Of a DNA stretch of 64,000 bases, positions 13,101-22,800 are shown piece after piece (position 1 is the stretch's first letter; the number at the start of each line of letters is the position of its first letter). Source of the DNA: Polydactylus sextarius (Eukaryota; Chordata; Actinopteri; Polynemidae); assembly GCA_016801845.1 (NCBI GenBank), contig CM028919.1:16228659-16292658 (forward strand), given 5' to 3'. A program made the translations under genes and the position numbers. The notes beneath the pieces were generated by a model. It did not search any database and was not told where the DNA came from. It was given only the letters and a program-made list of their open reading frames with translations.

Positions 13101-15123
13101 TTATTGTCCAATGATACTTCAGAATGTAGCGTGTCATGACTGTGAGGCCTGTAACCAGTGAAGTATTGACCCAAACTTAATGAAACTTATGATCCTTGAT
13201 CATGATGAAATTGTGTGTAATCGTGCCAAGTTTCATGAACATTGGCCCTTAGGGGGCGCTACAGCTGACACATAAACATTTAAGGCCTCTGTTAGATTTC
13301 CATCTTCATTTTTTCGGCCATTTTGAAAATCAAAGTTAAACAAACTCCTCCTCACCTGTTCATCCAATTCTCACCAAACTTGGTCGGTGACATCTGTGGT
13401 CAAAGAGCAGGAACATGTATCAAAATAACTTTGATCAGATCATTTGTTACAAAGTTATTGTCCAATGATTTTCATGGTGACATCATATGCTTCAAAAGCC
13501 TGTATCTCATGAAGTATTGACCCAAACTTAATGAAACTTAATATCTTTGATTGTGATAACAATGTGTCCAATCATAACAAGTCTTGTAAAACTTGGTCCA
13601 TAGGGGGCGCCACAAAGGTGACATGTCTATAGCTCAAAAACCTCCAGAGCAAACTTCATATAACTTGACACAACATAATCTGTGGATGATCTCATAGAAG
13701 CTCACAATGTTTCATGACATGCATAGGGGGCGCTACAGCTGACACAAAAAACTTAAGCTCTGTTTCTCAATCAGCTGCCATGAAACTTGACACACACGAT
13801 AGCGCTTGAAAGCACAAGGTGGCGCTAAAATGTTTTGATTTACGTTTTGGCTCATATCTCAAGAAGCGTGGAAACATAATTCTGGTTTCGTCTGATTCCT
13901 CATATTGTCCTGGTTGTAACACACTAAGCCCCGCCCATTTCCATTTGCCATTTTGAAATAACTGACAGTGGAAGTCAAGTAAATTCCTCCTAGCCTGTTC
14001 ATCTGATCCACACCAAACTTGGTAGGTTTCATCTATGGACCAAGTGCTGTAAAAGTTATAAAAATAACTTTGATTAGATTATTGGTTTTAAAGTTATGGA
14101 CCAATGACTTTTCAAGGTGAAAATGAAACTTATGATCCTTGATCTCAGTGTCACTGTGAGTAATCAGAGTTTTGTTAGTTTTGTGGGCGCTACATCAGTG
14201 AGCTACATGAGTCAGAGATCACTGCATCCAAGACATAATATAACCAACGCTAACGGTCAGATATCAGGCTGGTGTTGATCTTCTCATCCAGCTCAAAACT
14301 ATTCCTTCAAACTGATACGATAAACTAACCCTCCAGATCTTTTTGAGTCTTTTGTGTAATAAATATTAATATAGGAAGATGTTTTAAAGGACAAACTCTC
14401 CTTGATACTTTTAAGAGCTGAAAAAATTAATTGATCAATCACCAAAGTAATGTTTCATTAGTTACACGTTGTAGAATATTCTGTATTTTTGGATTTTGTC
14501 GTCTTTATTTGATGAAACGTCTGATGACGTCATCTTGTGCTCTTTTGATGTAAAAGTTCAAGGTCTTTGGCGTAAAGACTGACTTCATTTACTTACTAAA
14601 CTTCACTTTTCTTTCTCTCTCACAGTCTTGGCGACGGCAGTGAATATTTGTTCCAGTGTAAAGACGAGGTGAGTCTGAACTTTTAAGACATTTTTCTTGA
14701 ACTGAATGAGATCGAACGTTCACTGCTCTGACAGTTTGTAACGTTGTTGTCTTTGTGAAGCTGTAAACACATTTATATTTGTTTTATTTACATCAACTAT
14801 GAGTTTGTTTTTCTAAATCAACCTTTCAGAAAGTTTAATTGTGAAAAACACGATCATCATTTACTAAAATTTAGAAACGCTCTCCGTCCCTTTCTAAGCT
14901 GCGTTTGTGTGTTTGATTTCAGGAGGAGCTCCAGCGTTGGAGCCAGGCCATGGAGAAGGCCGTTCAGCCTCTGGCAGCGGAGGAGGCGTCGGGGCCCTCA
15001 GGGGCCAAAACCCACAGCCTGCCCGCTGCCACCTCCTCCTCCTCCTCAGCTGCCCTCCCTGAGCCCGGCACTGCCAAGAAAGACAAGGAGAAGAAGTTCA
15101 GTCGCTTTGCCAAGAAGAAGTGA
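1024..15123 (+). CDS. sptb: beta-I spectrin, 3' part of the gene (20 coding exons, C-terminal ~1105 residues)
   Basis: Beta-spectrin pairs with alpha-spectrin to form the flexible tetramer of the membrane skeleton and binds ankyrin through repeats 14-15. Twenty consecutive exons with GT..AG borders and compatible phases join at 1024-1114, 1210-1356, 2287-2553, 2905-3129, 3633-3722, 4009-4299, 4747-4877, 5014-5218, 5580-5803, 5944-6094, 6680-6924, 7302-7440, 7823-7907, 8425-8621, 9953-10038, 10494-10557, 11540-11802, 12494-12667, 14626-14668 and 14923-15123. Counting ~106 residues per repeat back from partial repeat 17 puts the window start at the end of repeat 9. Assignment to beta-I rather than beta-II rests on remembered family features, including LLRDKFRDFARETG, AESFHR, VQQFQD and LLEVCQFARDASVAEAWLIA. 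The actin-binding CH domains and repeats 1-8 lie upstream. The PH domain makes this the long, muscle-type C-terminus. Another beta-spectrin paralogue is the main alternative. Confidence 0.88.
1210..1356 (+). CDS. sptb: sptb exon 2 of window: start of spectrin repeat 10
   Basis: 147 bp, phase 0 at both ends, after a TTC/TCT-rich acceptor tract. It encodes WINEKMLTAQD followed by SYDEARNLHSKWLKHQAF, a signature of beta-spectrin repeat 10, with the conserved helix A tryptophan in WINEK. Confidence 0.95.
1390..2026. mobile_element. palindromic MITE-like element, copy 1 (sptb intron)
   Basis: 637 bp starting TTAAAGTGACG and ending at a TTAA. The left arm (with GTTAACAATGAAAGTAAATG and CTCAAAATATCACTTCACTT) returns as its reverse complement in the right half, so the element is a long imperfect palindrome. 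No transposase frame is present, so it would be non-autonomous. Three relatives lie at 24.0, 37.0 and 63.2 kb. Confidence 0.85.
2287..2553 (+). CDS. sptb: sptb exon 3 of window: repeats 10-11
   Basis: 267 bp (89 codons), acceptor TTTTACAG, donor GTCTGTG, phase 0. Helices B/C of repeat 10 (LHELWDKLESTTQEKA) lead into helix A of repeat 11 (DIKKWLGELQQQLQ) and NILLKKHQ. A longer reading from an ATG at 2212 would run through the intron and is not expected to be used. Confidence 0.95.
2905..3129 (+). CDS. sptb: sptb exon 4 of window: repeat 11
   Basis: 225 bp (75 codons), phase 0, donor GTAAGT. It encodes the rest of repeat 11, rich in Glu, Gln and Arg, ending HQFYRDLADEL, where the helix continues into repeat 12 of the next exon. 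The leading ATG is an internal Met, not a start. Confidence 0.94.
3633..3722 (+). CDS. sptb: sptb exon 5 of window: start of repeat 12
   Basis: 90 bp (30 codons), phase 0. It encodes LWIEERMPLAMSEEHG then HNLQTVQMLLKKNQ, the helix A/B part of repeat 12 typical of beta-spectrins. Confidence 0.95.
4009..4299 (+). CDS. sptb: sptb exon 6 of window: repeats 12-13
   Basis: 291 bp (97 codons), phase 0, donor GTGAGA. The rest of repeat 12 (LQREIEGHQPRVDEVLERG) leads into helix A of repeat 13 (AQQYYNDADETEAWIGEQEL). The DADE.EAWIGEQELY form favours beta-I, whereas beta-II has DAAEAEAWMSEQELY. Confidence 0.95.
4747..4877 (+). CDS. sptb: sptb exon 7 of window: repeat 13
   Basis: 131 bp, enters in phase 0 and leaves two bases of a Gly codon that T at 5014 completes. 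It contains DEQSAMLMLKRH and the KLADRAQKMFAEDHPDG helix. Donor GTGTGT. Confidence 0.94.
5014..5218 (+). CDS. sptb: sptb exon 8 of window: repeats 13-14 (ankyrin-binding module begins)
   Basis: 205 bp, one leading base then 68 codons. VDKQYAGLKELAEDRRKKLD closes repeat 13, and SREVEDLEHWIAERDVVASS opens repeat 14. In beta-spectrins, repeats 14-15 are the ankyrin-binding module. Donor GTACGT after ...GQDLDHVT. Confidence 0.95.
5580..5803 (+). CDS. sptb: sptb exon 9 of window: repeat 14 to start of repeat 15
   Basis: 224 bp, phase 0 in, two bases out (AA completed by G at 5944 to Lys). It carries LLRDKFRDFARETG, GQERVDMVNQ, AATMAEWKD and SWADLLELIDTRTQLL, the conserved core of ankyrin-binding repeats 14-15. 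Confidence 0.96.
5944..6094 (+). CDS. sptb: sptb exon 10 of window: repeat 15 (ankyrin-binding)
   Basis: 151 bp, one leading base then 50 codons. It encodes KYFEDGKDLVVQIHEKQKEL and AESFHRMHAAFERDITSLGK. The AESFHR stretch matches beta-I; beta-II reads VETLQR here. Confidence 0.95.
6095..6679. repeat. sptb intron with possible small dispersed inverted repeat
   Basis: CTACAGTCTGTAA at 6417-6429 is matched by its reverse complement at 6488-6500, a 13-bp stem around a 58-bp loop containing TCTGATTGGTTAAACTCAC. It resembles a short MITE, but no second copy was noticed in the window. Confidence 0.4.
6680..6924 (+). CDS. sptb: sptb exon 11 of window: repeats 15-16
   Basis: 245 bp, phase 0 in, two bases out. 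VQQFQDTAARLHAQYAGE and EAWKGLLDACDGRRAQLVDT close repeat 15, then EKFRFFTMVRDLTAWMESII starts repeat 16. VQQFQD and WMESII are beta-I-like. Confidence 0.96.
7302..7440 (+). CDS. sptb: sptb exon 12 of window: repeat 16
   Basis: 139 bp, one leading base then 46 codons. It encodes RDVSSVELLQKYHQGI and the GKALLTRKH helix of repeat 16. Donor GTGAGC directly after 7440. Confidence 0.95.
7823..7907 (+). CDS. sptb: sptb exon 13 of window: end of repeat 16
   Basis: 85 bp, phase 0 in, one base out. It encodes KEKLVQLMEKRKEM and WDDRWDWLRL, the last helix of repeat 16 running into partial repeat 17. Confidence 0.94.
8425..8621 (+). CDS. sptb: sptb exon 14 of window: partial repeat 17 (tetramerisation site)
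   Basis: 197 bp, two leading bases then 65 codons. LLEVCQFARDASVAEAWLIA and VEKLIKRHEAFEKSTATWEE form the two-helix partial repeat that completes a three-helix bundle with the N-terminal helix of alpha-spectrin in the tetramer. Donor GTAAAA after ...ERLTT. Confidence 0.96.
8622..9952 (+). other. 1.3-kb sptb intron
   Basis: No exon or repeat family recognised. A perfect 14-bp palindrome CTTGTTATAACAAG sits at 8769-8782, and a stretch of more balanced base composition at about 9120-9300 has no coding character. Confidence 0.55.
9953..10038 (+). CDS. sptb: sptb exon 15 of window: start of C-terminal extension
   Basis: 86 bp, phase 0 in, two bases out, after a 1.3-kb intron. It encodes LELLQLREQQQEMEQFMKEE, a Gln/Glu-rich helix. 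LELL(E/Q) is the conserved junction after repeat 17, where beta-spectrin short and long isoforms are known to diverge. Confidence 0.9.
10494..10557 (+). CDS. sptb: sptb exon 16 of window: linker
   Basis: 64 bp, one leading base (completing Arg) then 21 codons. It encodes an acidic linker containing FAEESSQLYTVEEQTL. Phase and splice sites fit both neighbours, but the sequence is poorly conserved, so exon usage is less certain than for the repeats. Confidence 0.75.
11540..11802 (+). CDS. sptb: sptb exon 17 of window: linker and first strand of PH domain
   Basis: 263 bp, phase 0 in, two bases out. A Ser/Thr/Glu/Pro-rich disordered linker is followed by LQEGTLSRKHDIEGSGKKAS, the first beta strand and basic loop of the spectrin PH domain. 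The acceptor follows a long T tract (11520-11535). Confidence 0.93.
12494..12667 (+). CDS. sptb: sptb exon 18 of window: PH domain core
   Basis: 174 bp, one leading base, two trailing. It encodes SWNNLYCVLKPGQLVVYKDA, YHGEDPLSLS and NYKKKKNVAKLR, the central strands of the beta-spectrin PH domain, which binds phosphoinositides. SWNNLYCVL and NYKKKK are beta-I-like. Confidence 0.97.
12798..14195 (+). repeat. dispersed repeat block with repeated segments in last large sptb intron
   Basis: Segments around 12981-13106 and 13335-13467 are near-identical (GTTAAACAAACTCCTCCTCA, then CCAAACTTGGTCGGTGACAT), offset by 354 bp. A more diverged third segment starts near 13974. Each is associated with GGGGGCGCTACAG or GGTGGCGCTA. 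This looks like a tandemly expanded interspersed repeat of a type I recall as common in fish genomes; class unknown. Open frames at 12804-13139 and 13323-13520 only reflect the repeat. Confidence 0.8.
13249..13735 (+). promoter_or_regulatory. three CTCF-like core motifs carried by the intronic repeat
   Basis: The core AGGGGGCGC occurs at 13251-13259, 13612-13620 and 13725-13733, each preceded by T and all in the same orientation. It matches the strongest part of the vertebrate CTCF consensus CCASYAGRKGGCRS. Binding is inference only. Confidence 0.3.
14626..14668 (+). CDS. sptb: sptb exon 19 of window: PH domain strand
   Basis: 43 bp, one leading base completing Arg, then LGDGSEYLFQCKDE. A very short exon, fixed by phase on both sides (donor GTGAGT). 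The preceding intron carries the 12.8-14.2 kb repeat block. Confidence 0.94.
14923..15123 (+). CDS. sptb: sptb terminal coding exon: PH C-terminal helix and basic tail
   Basis: 201 bp ending in TGA at 15121. EELQRWSQAMEKAVQ is the PH C-terminal helix with its near-invariant Trp. A Ser/Ala/Pro-rich stretch with five consecutive Ser follows, then the basic tail KKDKEKKFSRFAKKK. Human beta-I (muscle form) and beta-II end in comparable KDKEKRFS tails. Confidence 0.96.
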   Translation, partial: EELQRWSQAMEKAVQPLAAEEASGPSGAKTHSLPAATSSSSSAALPEPGTAKKDKEKKFSRFAKKK

Positions 15124-15382
15124 AAGGAGACGGGAGGACCACTGGGGGGGTAGAGGGAGGGGGCGTTTTTTTTGTTTTTTGTTTTTGTTTTATTTTGGGG
15201 AGGGGTGAGGTTGTCAAGGCAACCTGGAAAGAGAAAGTAGTATTTATGTAAAATCATTTGGAGCTTTTTATCACTAGATTTTTTTATATAATTTGCAAGA
15301 ATTAACATAAATATTGTAGCTTTTAGGTTGAAGCCGTCACTCGTTTTGCCTGTATTTACGTCAGTGTATCATTGCAAAGGTC

Positions 15383-15384
<2 letters not shown>

Positions 15385-15435
<51 letters not shown>

Positions 15436-15443
15436 TATATATA
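15385..15443. repeat. AT dinucleotide repeat in sptb 3' UTR
   Basis: Alternating AT for about 59 bp with one AC interruption near 15427. It could form a hairpin in the transcript. Confidence 0.9.
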
Positions 15444-16181
15444 ATTTTTTCCTCCTTTGTGTTTCTTTTTAATCAATGCCAAAAAAAAAAACATTAAATT
15501 AAAATTAAAGCACAGGAATGCTCCTTTTACACTCAACCAAAGAATGTTTGTAAAACTTTTTGTTCTTTGTTTAATTTTGCTGCAATTTTTACTCGTTAGG
15601 AAAAAAAAAAGAAAAGAGAAAAAAAAGCATGCGTTGACTGATGATACGAAACGATACGAAGGTCTGTAATGAAACGTAGGGAAACGTACTTTTATTAATA
15701 ATCTGCCTTATGAAAATGGTTGTGAACTGTAATACTGTGCTGTTTGAATTTGGAAAAGTAAATGATACTAATGGGTGAGTTTAACTTAAAAAAAAAGAAG
15801 CTTTGTAAATGCGGCGTTAAGACTTGGTGTTGACTCAGACATAAATAACGCAGCACGTAAACACCAGGTGTAATTACAGGAACACAGACTAAACGCTCTA
15901 TGCACTGTGAAGGGTTTCAAACCGACGTCACCATCGCTCCGTTGTCAATATTATTATATTATAACTAACAGAGCTGTGGCAGCAGTAGAAATATATTCAA
16001 CACGTGTGTATTGAACCCGAATCTATTCATTAACATATATACATATACAGATGCATGAAGTATATTTGACTTTAGTTTGATATGGTGCTATTATATTGTG
16101 ATATTCTTGAACCTTCAGTCAAGACCAACTTGATCTGCCTCATTTGTCGTCAACTTTGGTTTGTTACACAAAAGAAAATGA

Positions 16182-16187
16182 AATAAA
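16182..16187 (+). terminator. sptb: candidate sptb polyadenylation signal AATAAA
   Basis: An AATAAA in the sense orientation about 1.06 kb after the stop, followed by an A-rich run at 16209-16223. Other AATAAA copies occur in this AT-rich stretch, so this is a choice rather than a proof. Confidence 0.3.
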
Positions 16188-16190
16188 TGA

Positions 16191-16689
16191 CAAACTAAAC
16201 TAAACTACAAAAAAAAAAAAAAAACACAAAGTAGGTTTTATTATGAAAAGTCTGTCTCCAGAGTAAAAAAAATAAAAATATTAAAAACAACACTTGATGT
16301 TATATTGTCACTAAAAGATTTGATTTAAAACTCGTCAATATGCAAAAACATTAAACAACTTAAAGGCTCAAAAGACACGAAGACGTCAAACGATTTTAGA
16401 ATTTTCTTTTCAAGTTAAACTTATTTATAACTGGTTAGTAAAAAGATGTAAAAAGATTGAAAAAGGTCAAAACATTTAAGTTGCATTTTAGGAGTTTAAC
16501 CACCTGACTTTGAATTTTCACCTCTCTTAGTTTTTTTTTATCAAACACCTCTGATGATTCACCTGTTATGATTCATTAAACAAGAGAAAAAAGGATCATT
16601 TTTACAGCATCAAACAAAAGTTTAAAGACAAAATTGTAGCTCAAATGAGTCTTGACTGCTTTTTCCAAAACCACAAAACAGGAACAGGC

Positions 16690-16723
<34 letters not shown>

Positions 16724-18733
16724 GAACGTGTCTTTACTCTGAATGTAATGAATAAAACAATAAGGAAATGAGGATCGTGACATGAGTGTTAATAGGAAGA
16801 ATATGGAATAAACTGCACGTTTAAATCTTCATTTATCACCAGGACAGAGACTCATCTATTAACACTTTTTTATCGTCGACTCCGTCCCTGAACTTCGGTC
16901 TAGACTCAAGTGACCTCAGTGAAATAAAGAAAAGTGACGAGTGAAAAGATTCAACGAGGAGACGACGATCTTTCTCTCTCAAGGTTAATTATTATATTTA
17001 CAAAAAAAGGAACTAAAGATTATTTAATATTTTATTATCTCATAAATCACAGTCACATAGAGGTTTAATGACCAGCAGAAATGATCACTAGTTGAATTTT
17101 TCTGTTATGAAATGGTTCACATGTACTCGAGTCTTGTTTGTATCTGGTGTCACTTCTCACGTCCGTCCACTTTGTTTTTATTCCTTCTTCTTCCTTCACT
17201 AATCTGCCTTTTTTCTGTTCAGTGGTTTTTAAAAATCTGCATTTTGTATTCTCTAACTATGTGAAAATATATTATTAAAAAAACAGGAAATATCAAATTA
17301 CATTTTGAGAGAATAAAAGTTTAAAAAAAAAAAAATTAACTCCTGGTAAAAATCCAGTTTGGAGTTTATTTATGAATTCTTTTTGCACATTTTTAATAAT
17401 AAGAATTCAATGTGTCAATACATTAAAAAGGTGCAATAAAAAATTAATGCATTTGAGAATTGATTTATTGAAACAAACAGGTGAAGTTTAACAGAAGCCG
17501 GCGTCTGATCGTTTCAGATGAGACAAGATGCATATTAACATTTTCAAAATAGACAAAAAAAAAAAAAACGTTGTATTTACATTCCAGTGGCTGTTGGTAA
17601 AACAATGAATAAAGAAGCATCCTCAGGATAAACTAATTAGATCTGAGGATCATCACTTCTAGCAACACGAAGCCCTGAATAACAGCTCATTTCAATCTTT
17701 ACAAACTCAATAGGTGTTCGCCTGCAGCGCAGCATGCAAACCATCACTTCTCTTCAAAACTAATAAGCCAGAAGATGCATATGAGATGGAGTTTTTTTTT
17801 TTTTTTTTGCATACTGATGCATTACTTTATCATTAGTCAATTTTCCACACTGAAGGTTTAACAGAACCCGGCAGGTCTCGACCACATTTACCCCCTTAAA
17901 CAACAGTCATTTACATGTATATTTAGATTTTATTTTTTGCATCTCGCTGCCGGCAGTAATTTCTCAGCTTAGCTACAGCTCATGACAACACAAATTATAC
18001 TTTCCATCATCAGATTTTATCATTATTATTTTACTGTAGCTTCACTTTGGAAAAACAAAGGCTATTTACAGAACAGGTTGGTGAAACTGTGGCTGTTATA
18101 ACACAACCACAGTGGAGCAACTCCTGGATTCTTTATTTATTTTATTTTTATAAATTCTAGGTCATTTTCATCTTTCATTACAACTACAACAAATGACCTA
18201 GTGAGCCAAATTTAAGAAATGATGGTGGATTTAAACTTGTTCTTATTTAGGAAACTTGAGGTCCTTATAAATCTCTTATTAAAAAAAAAAAACAAACCAA
18301 CCAGGAGGTAAAGAAATTAGATCAATTAAACAGCTACAGTGTTTCAGTATTTACATCAACAACAGCAGTTGTTCTACTGACGATAAAACATCCAAACTGT
18401 TATTCAACGTTACAGAAGACGAGGAGTTTTTTTTCTCTTTGGAGGTGATGATGATGATGATGAATGTTCCTCAGTGTTGACAGAACATCAACACATTAAC
18501 TATATTCTCACAAACAACCTTGATTTCCCCGTCAGTCAGAACATTTTTATAAAACAGTATTAAATTGCTTTCATCGAGGGGGCAGGTGCTTTGACTTCCA
18601 GCATGAAAGGATTTGTCACTGAATCGCTTCAAAGCACAACATTTAATATACAGAGATTTTTTTTTTTGTTAAGTAGCTTTTTACATCTGAAAGGGCATTA
18701 ATGACATGGGAACAAAGTGTTAAAAAAGACAAC
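16191..18733. other. sptb-snap23 convergent intergenic region
   Basis: AT-rich, with many homopolymer A and T runs and a CA tract at 16689-16720. It may contain distal 3' UTR of either gene, since AATAAA occurs on both strands. No coding sequence recognised. Confidence 0.5.
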
Positions 18734-18739
18734 TTTATT
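18734..18739 (-). terminator. snap23: candidate snap23 polyadenylation signal
   Basis: AATAAA on the minus strand (TTTATT on plus), about 580 bp past the snap23 stop. It is followed on the minus strand by a T-rich stretch and TTTGTT, as expected of a downstream element. Further TTTATT copies near 17.4 and 18.1 kb allow longer forms. Confidence 0.35.
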
Positions 18740-19230
18740 CACAAGTCATTTCTGCTTGATAAAGAAGAATTAAATAAGAATATCATCATCATCTCAAAAC
18801 AATACAATACATGTAATTACAGTGAACAAGACGCATCTCAGACCAGGACTATGTATGATGATTACACTAGACGGAGCAGGGAGGTTATACATATATTATA
18901 TAAATTAATGTTTTGACAGCGACTGACCTCAGACAGACACAAACGCTTCATAGTTTCATCATTGTTTAAAGACATGAAAACATGAGAAAGGTCAGCTGCT
19001 ACTTCCCTTCCAACAACAGGTCTGATGTATATTTGGTATCGATCAGCAGTGATAAGAAGTCAGACACTGCTTCTGTGAGTCCAGCATGACGGTGGCGACG
19101 AGGTGGAGGTGGAGGTGGACCGGTCCTAAAATCTTTATCCTATTTACATCTTAGTGCAGGAAAAGGCAGGCACACTGCTGGCAAAGACATTCTTCCTCAG
19201 TGGACAAATGTTGACAAAGTAAGTGAGTGT

Positions 19231-19263
<33 letters not shown>

Positions 19264-19321
19264 TCTGTGGCGACAGAGGCTCCAGATTTGATGAAATTGG
19301 CAGAAGCATCTTTCCTCTCGT
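18740..19321 (-). other. snap23: snap23 3' UTR (extent approximate)
   Basis: Minus-strand sequence after the TAG. It holds a CA/TG tract (19236-19264) and GATGGTCC-free low-complexity stretches but no reading frame of interest. Its end depends on which polyadenylation signal is used. Confidence 0.45.
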
Positions 19322-19384
19322 CTACTGGATGAGCTTGTTGGCTCTCTGGTTCGCTTCATCGATGCGGAGTTTGTTCATTTCCGC
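19322..19384 (-). CDS. snap23: snap23 terminal coding exon
   Basis: 63 bp: AEMNKLRIDEANQRANKLIQ, then TAG at 19322-19324. This is the C-terminal end of the Qc helix, the region botulinum neurotoxins A and E are known to remove in SNAP-25. Here it retains the RIDEANQRA form. Confidence 0.96.
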   Translation of the reverse strand, partial: AEMNKLRIDEANQRANKLIQ

Positions 19385-19830
19385 CTGAAAAAAAAAATTA
19401 AACCATCGGTCATTAGACACGAAACACTAAATTTATTACCAGAACACAAACGTTTCTCTGTGGAACAACAGCGCTAACGTCAGGTTCAGTCTCTTACATT
19501 AAAAATAAAATGTATTTTATTTTTATTAATTTTAATAATTTATTTTATTTATATATTTATTAATTACATCATATTGTATAAATTCTAATACATATTTATA
19601 TTATTAAATTCAATTAATGTTTTAAATAAATACAATTCATAAAATTAAAATAAATTAAAATTAAAGACAAAATGTATCTGCTTTTTAACTTGTTTAAATA
19701 TAATTGTAAAAAAATATTTTAAAAATTCAATTTAATTTCTTTTAATTTTATTTTTTAATTTCATAAAAAAGTACTTTCATATTTTTCCAGGTATTATAAT
19801 AATAATAATAACAACAACAACAACAACAAC

Positions 19831-19880
<50 letters not shown>

Positions 19881-22800
19881 CTTATGTTAGTGATGGTGTT
19901 GATATTTACATCATCACTAATGAGGGTTTATAATTACAACAGCAAAATTAAAGTATTTTTCTTTTATTTCCAGCTCGACAACGTCTCATTAAACAGAAAA
20001 AAACGTATCATTGGACTCTATAAAAAAGACTTTAAATTATTAACCGTTAACAAAAACGAAGCTGTGAACTTGTTCCTCTTGTTCAGAGAAGATCATCCAC
20101 CACAAACATATTTAACTAAATCAGCAACATTAATGTTTCAGAGTTAATGACTTTAAACTTCTGAGGTTTTGGTGACGTGATAACGAGTCTAGTGCCAAGA
20201 AAAGAGGAGAAGACGAAACATCAACAGTTTTTATCAGGAAAGAAAACGACTCGACTTTGTTCGACCTGAGAAACATTTGTTTGTTTGTGACTAAATCCAC
20301 TGATTTCCTTTTAACTTGACTGTGTTTTATTTGAGTTTTCTTGTTTCTTCTTTCGTTCTGTAAAGTCACGTTTGCTTTCATGTGTTTTTATTCTTTATCT
20401 TTTCTTAATTAGTTAAACTAGTTTTATTGTTTCAGTCCAAGTATTTGCATGTTCTTACTTCAACGAGACGACAAACGAACATACTTTTAAAAACTATTTA
20501 GAAAAAAAAGTAATAAAACCTGATTTAAAGTGGTTGACAGAGACATTAAAGTTTGTTTTAGTTGAGGCTGTTACCTTCTCAGTGATGCGGTCGATGGATT
20601 TGTTTTGTTTGTCGATCTCGGTTCCCATGTCCACAGCCATGGTCTTCAGGTTCCCCAGGATGCTGCCGACGGCCTCCAGGTTCTCCTCCATCTCGTCCTC
20701 ACGTGCGTCGTTGGTTATCCTGCAGCACGGACGTCAAACAAATGTGTTCAACAGCGTCTGGATGCGTCAGACGATTACGAAGCTGAAACGAACGGGACCT
20801 GACCTCTGGATGTACGGTCCTGATGGCGGCGGAGCGTTGACCTGACCCGGCTGACCGTTACGAACACCTGACGGCTGCTTCTGGACCACGTTGGAGCCGC
20901 CGGCGTCGCCGTTTCCATCTTCTCCTCCGATGCCCCAGGTTCGCTTGTATCGAGAGTCGTGTTCGATCGACGTCACTCTGAGGGAAAAAATCAGAACAAA
21001 TGAAGAAAAGTAGAAAATTAGAAAAGTACCAAGAACCAGATCACAGATGAATCATGACGTTGGAAACGATTCTTCCCTACCTGATATTCATGTACTCATC
21101 AAAGTATCCAGTTCTCCAAAGTGAAAGCATTTTGGGAAGATTTTATTTATGATGTTTAGAAGCAAACATAAACTCACTACACACAAACAGCAACACTGAA
21201 GCTCAACGTGATGTGATGGTTTGAGTTTTAAATGAGCTCATCGTGTGAGGAACTTGGTAGGAACATTGTTCAGGTTCCCAAGTTGTTTTTTTAAAAAACA
21301 CTGGGGATGTTCACACATTGTAATCAGCCATCTTCACCATCACTTCCAATTATTTCAGCTTTGTTTCAGAGGAATCATGCTTAGTCTTGTCAGTTTTGGC
21401 ACAAAGACAGAGAGAGAGAACAATCCCAGGAGAAGACAGAGAAATTTAAGGGCTTCAGTGTTTCAGCACAGAACAAAAACTCGGCACTAGAAAGTTGCTG
21501 ATTTCATCCAAAACTGACCCAGAATCCACCAGAGAATTGATTTCAGCTACAGGACGTTATTAGTTTTCCACAATACTATAATCTTTAGTATCCCCCAGCT
21601 GTTAACAGCACAGCAGACACAGAACGAAGCTCAGCGCCCACACGACCACGTTTTCAGGTCGAGACACAAAAAGATTTTTATCATTTCTGTGTTTTATCCA
21701 CGCGACCGACACCACGTCCTCGACTCCTTGGTAAACGGTGACGTCACAGTCCCACATGTTCGTCAATTATAAAGTTTATTATCACTATTGAAACTAAACC
21801 TGGTAATAATGTATCAACTGGACGACCGGCGGAGACGGAGAAACTATTAATAAATAAAACTTAACTTCTTCTAGTTGTAGTAGTGTGTTTGTTCTCAGTG
21901 GAGAATATAAATGTGTGGCAGACATTAGTTCACTTCCATGTAGTAAACTACGTTCACTATGTACTTACTACCATAGAGTGTTAATGTCAACTGGGTAGTT
22001 TTGTCTCAGATCTAATCGTCTCCTTTTTAACAGTGAATCATCACTGGACAGAACGTTAATCATGGATCTGGACCGTGATCGTCTCCACCAACATATCTGC
22101 CGACTTGTTTTCAATTCTAATCAATAATCAAAGTCTCACTAGTGCTGATGTTTGCTTGTGTGGCTCCATGTTTCATGTGAGGTGGAGATTACGCCGCCAC
22201 CGTCCCTCCTCTTCTGCTACGTAGCCAAGATGGCGTCATTGAGGGTGAGAAGTGTCCGTGGTTATGATGAAACCATCCGGGTGTTTACACTTCACTGAGT
22301 TTTACCAGACTGGTCAGAGTCAACACACTTCAACACACTCACGATAGTAAGTGTACTTATGGACGTACGTGAACTGAGACACACTGTGAGTTTCTGGACG
22401 TGAATATTTCCTGAAACGATTCGTGTGTGGACGCGAAACTGTTTGAAAAATAACACAAACGCTGTCGTGTTGACGAAGCCTAAGTTCAGTGCTGTAGTTG
22501 AAGTATGTTAATAGCTTCTATTGTAAAGTTAATTTGTAAATATTTGATGAAAATCAGCTTCATGTTTGTGCCATAAATAATCAAGATACATACAAGGACA
22601 GAGCACAAAAAAAACAAGCGAGAGGGAAGTGTGATAAATGTAATCTTCCAACTGGCAACGAAACGACAGTGTGCATCCAGGAAGAGGAAGGAAAAAAAGA
22701 AAAAATCACAACAGTGATTTGGTGAGTGAAGCTTGAGCAGCTCGGAGTGAACATTGTACCTGTCACAGGGGCAGACACAGAGGCCGCAACACTTGGAGAG

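Larger units (their letters stand above)
15124..16190 (+). other. sptb: sptb 3' UTR (extent approximate)
   Basis: Follows the TGA. It is T- and A-rich, with a G-rich start, an AT dinucleotide tract at 15385-15443 and several A runs. I see no reading frame of interest. The end is set tentatively by an AATAAA. Confidence 0.5.

Noticed and set aside
12804..13520. Two open frames sharing a peptide around SPNLVGDICGQRAG
   Set aside because: The similarity is explained by near-identical units of a non-coding repeat within an sptb intron.
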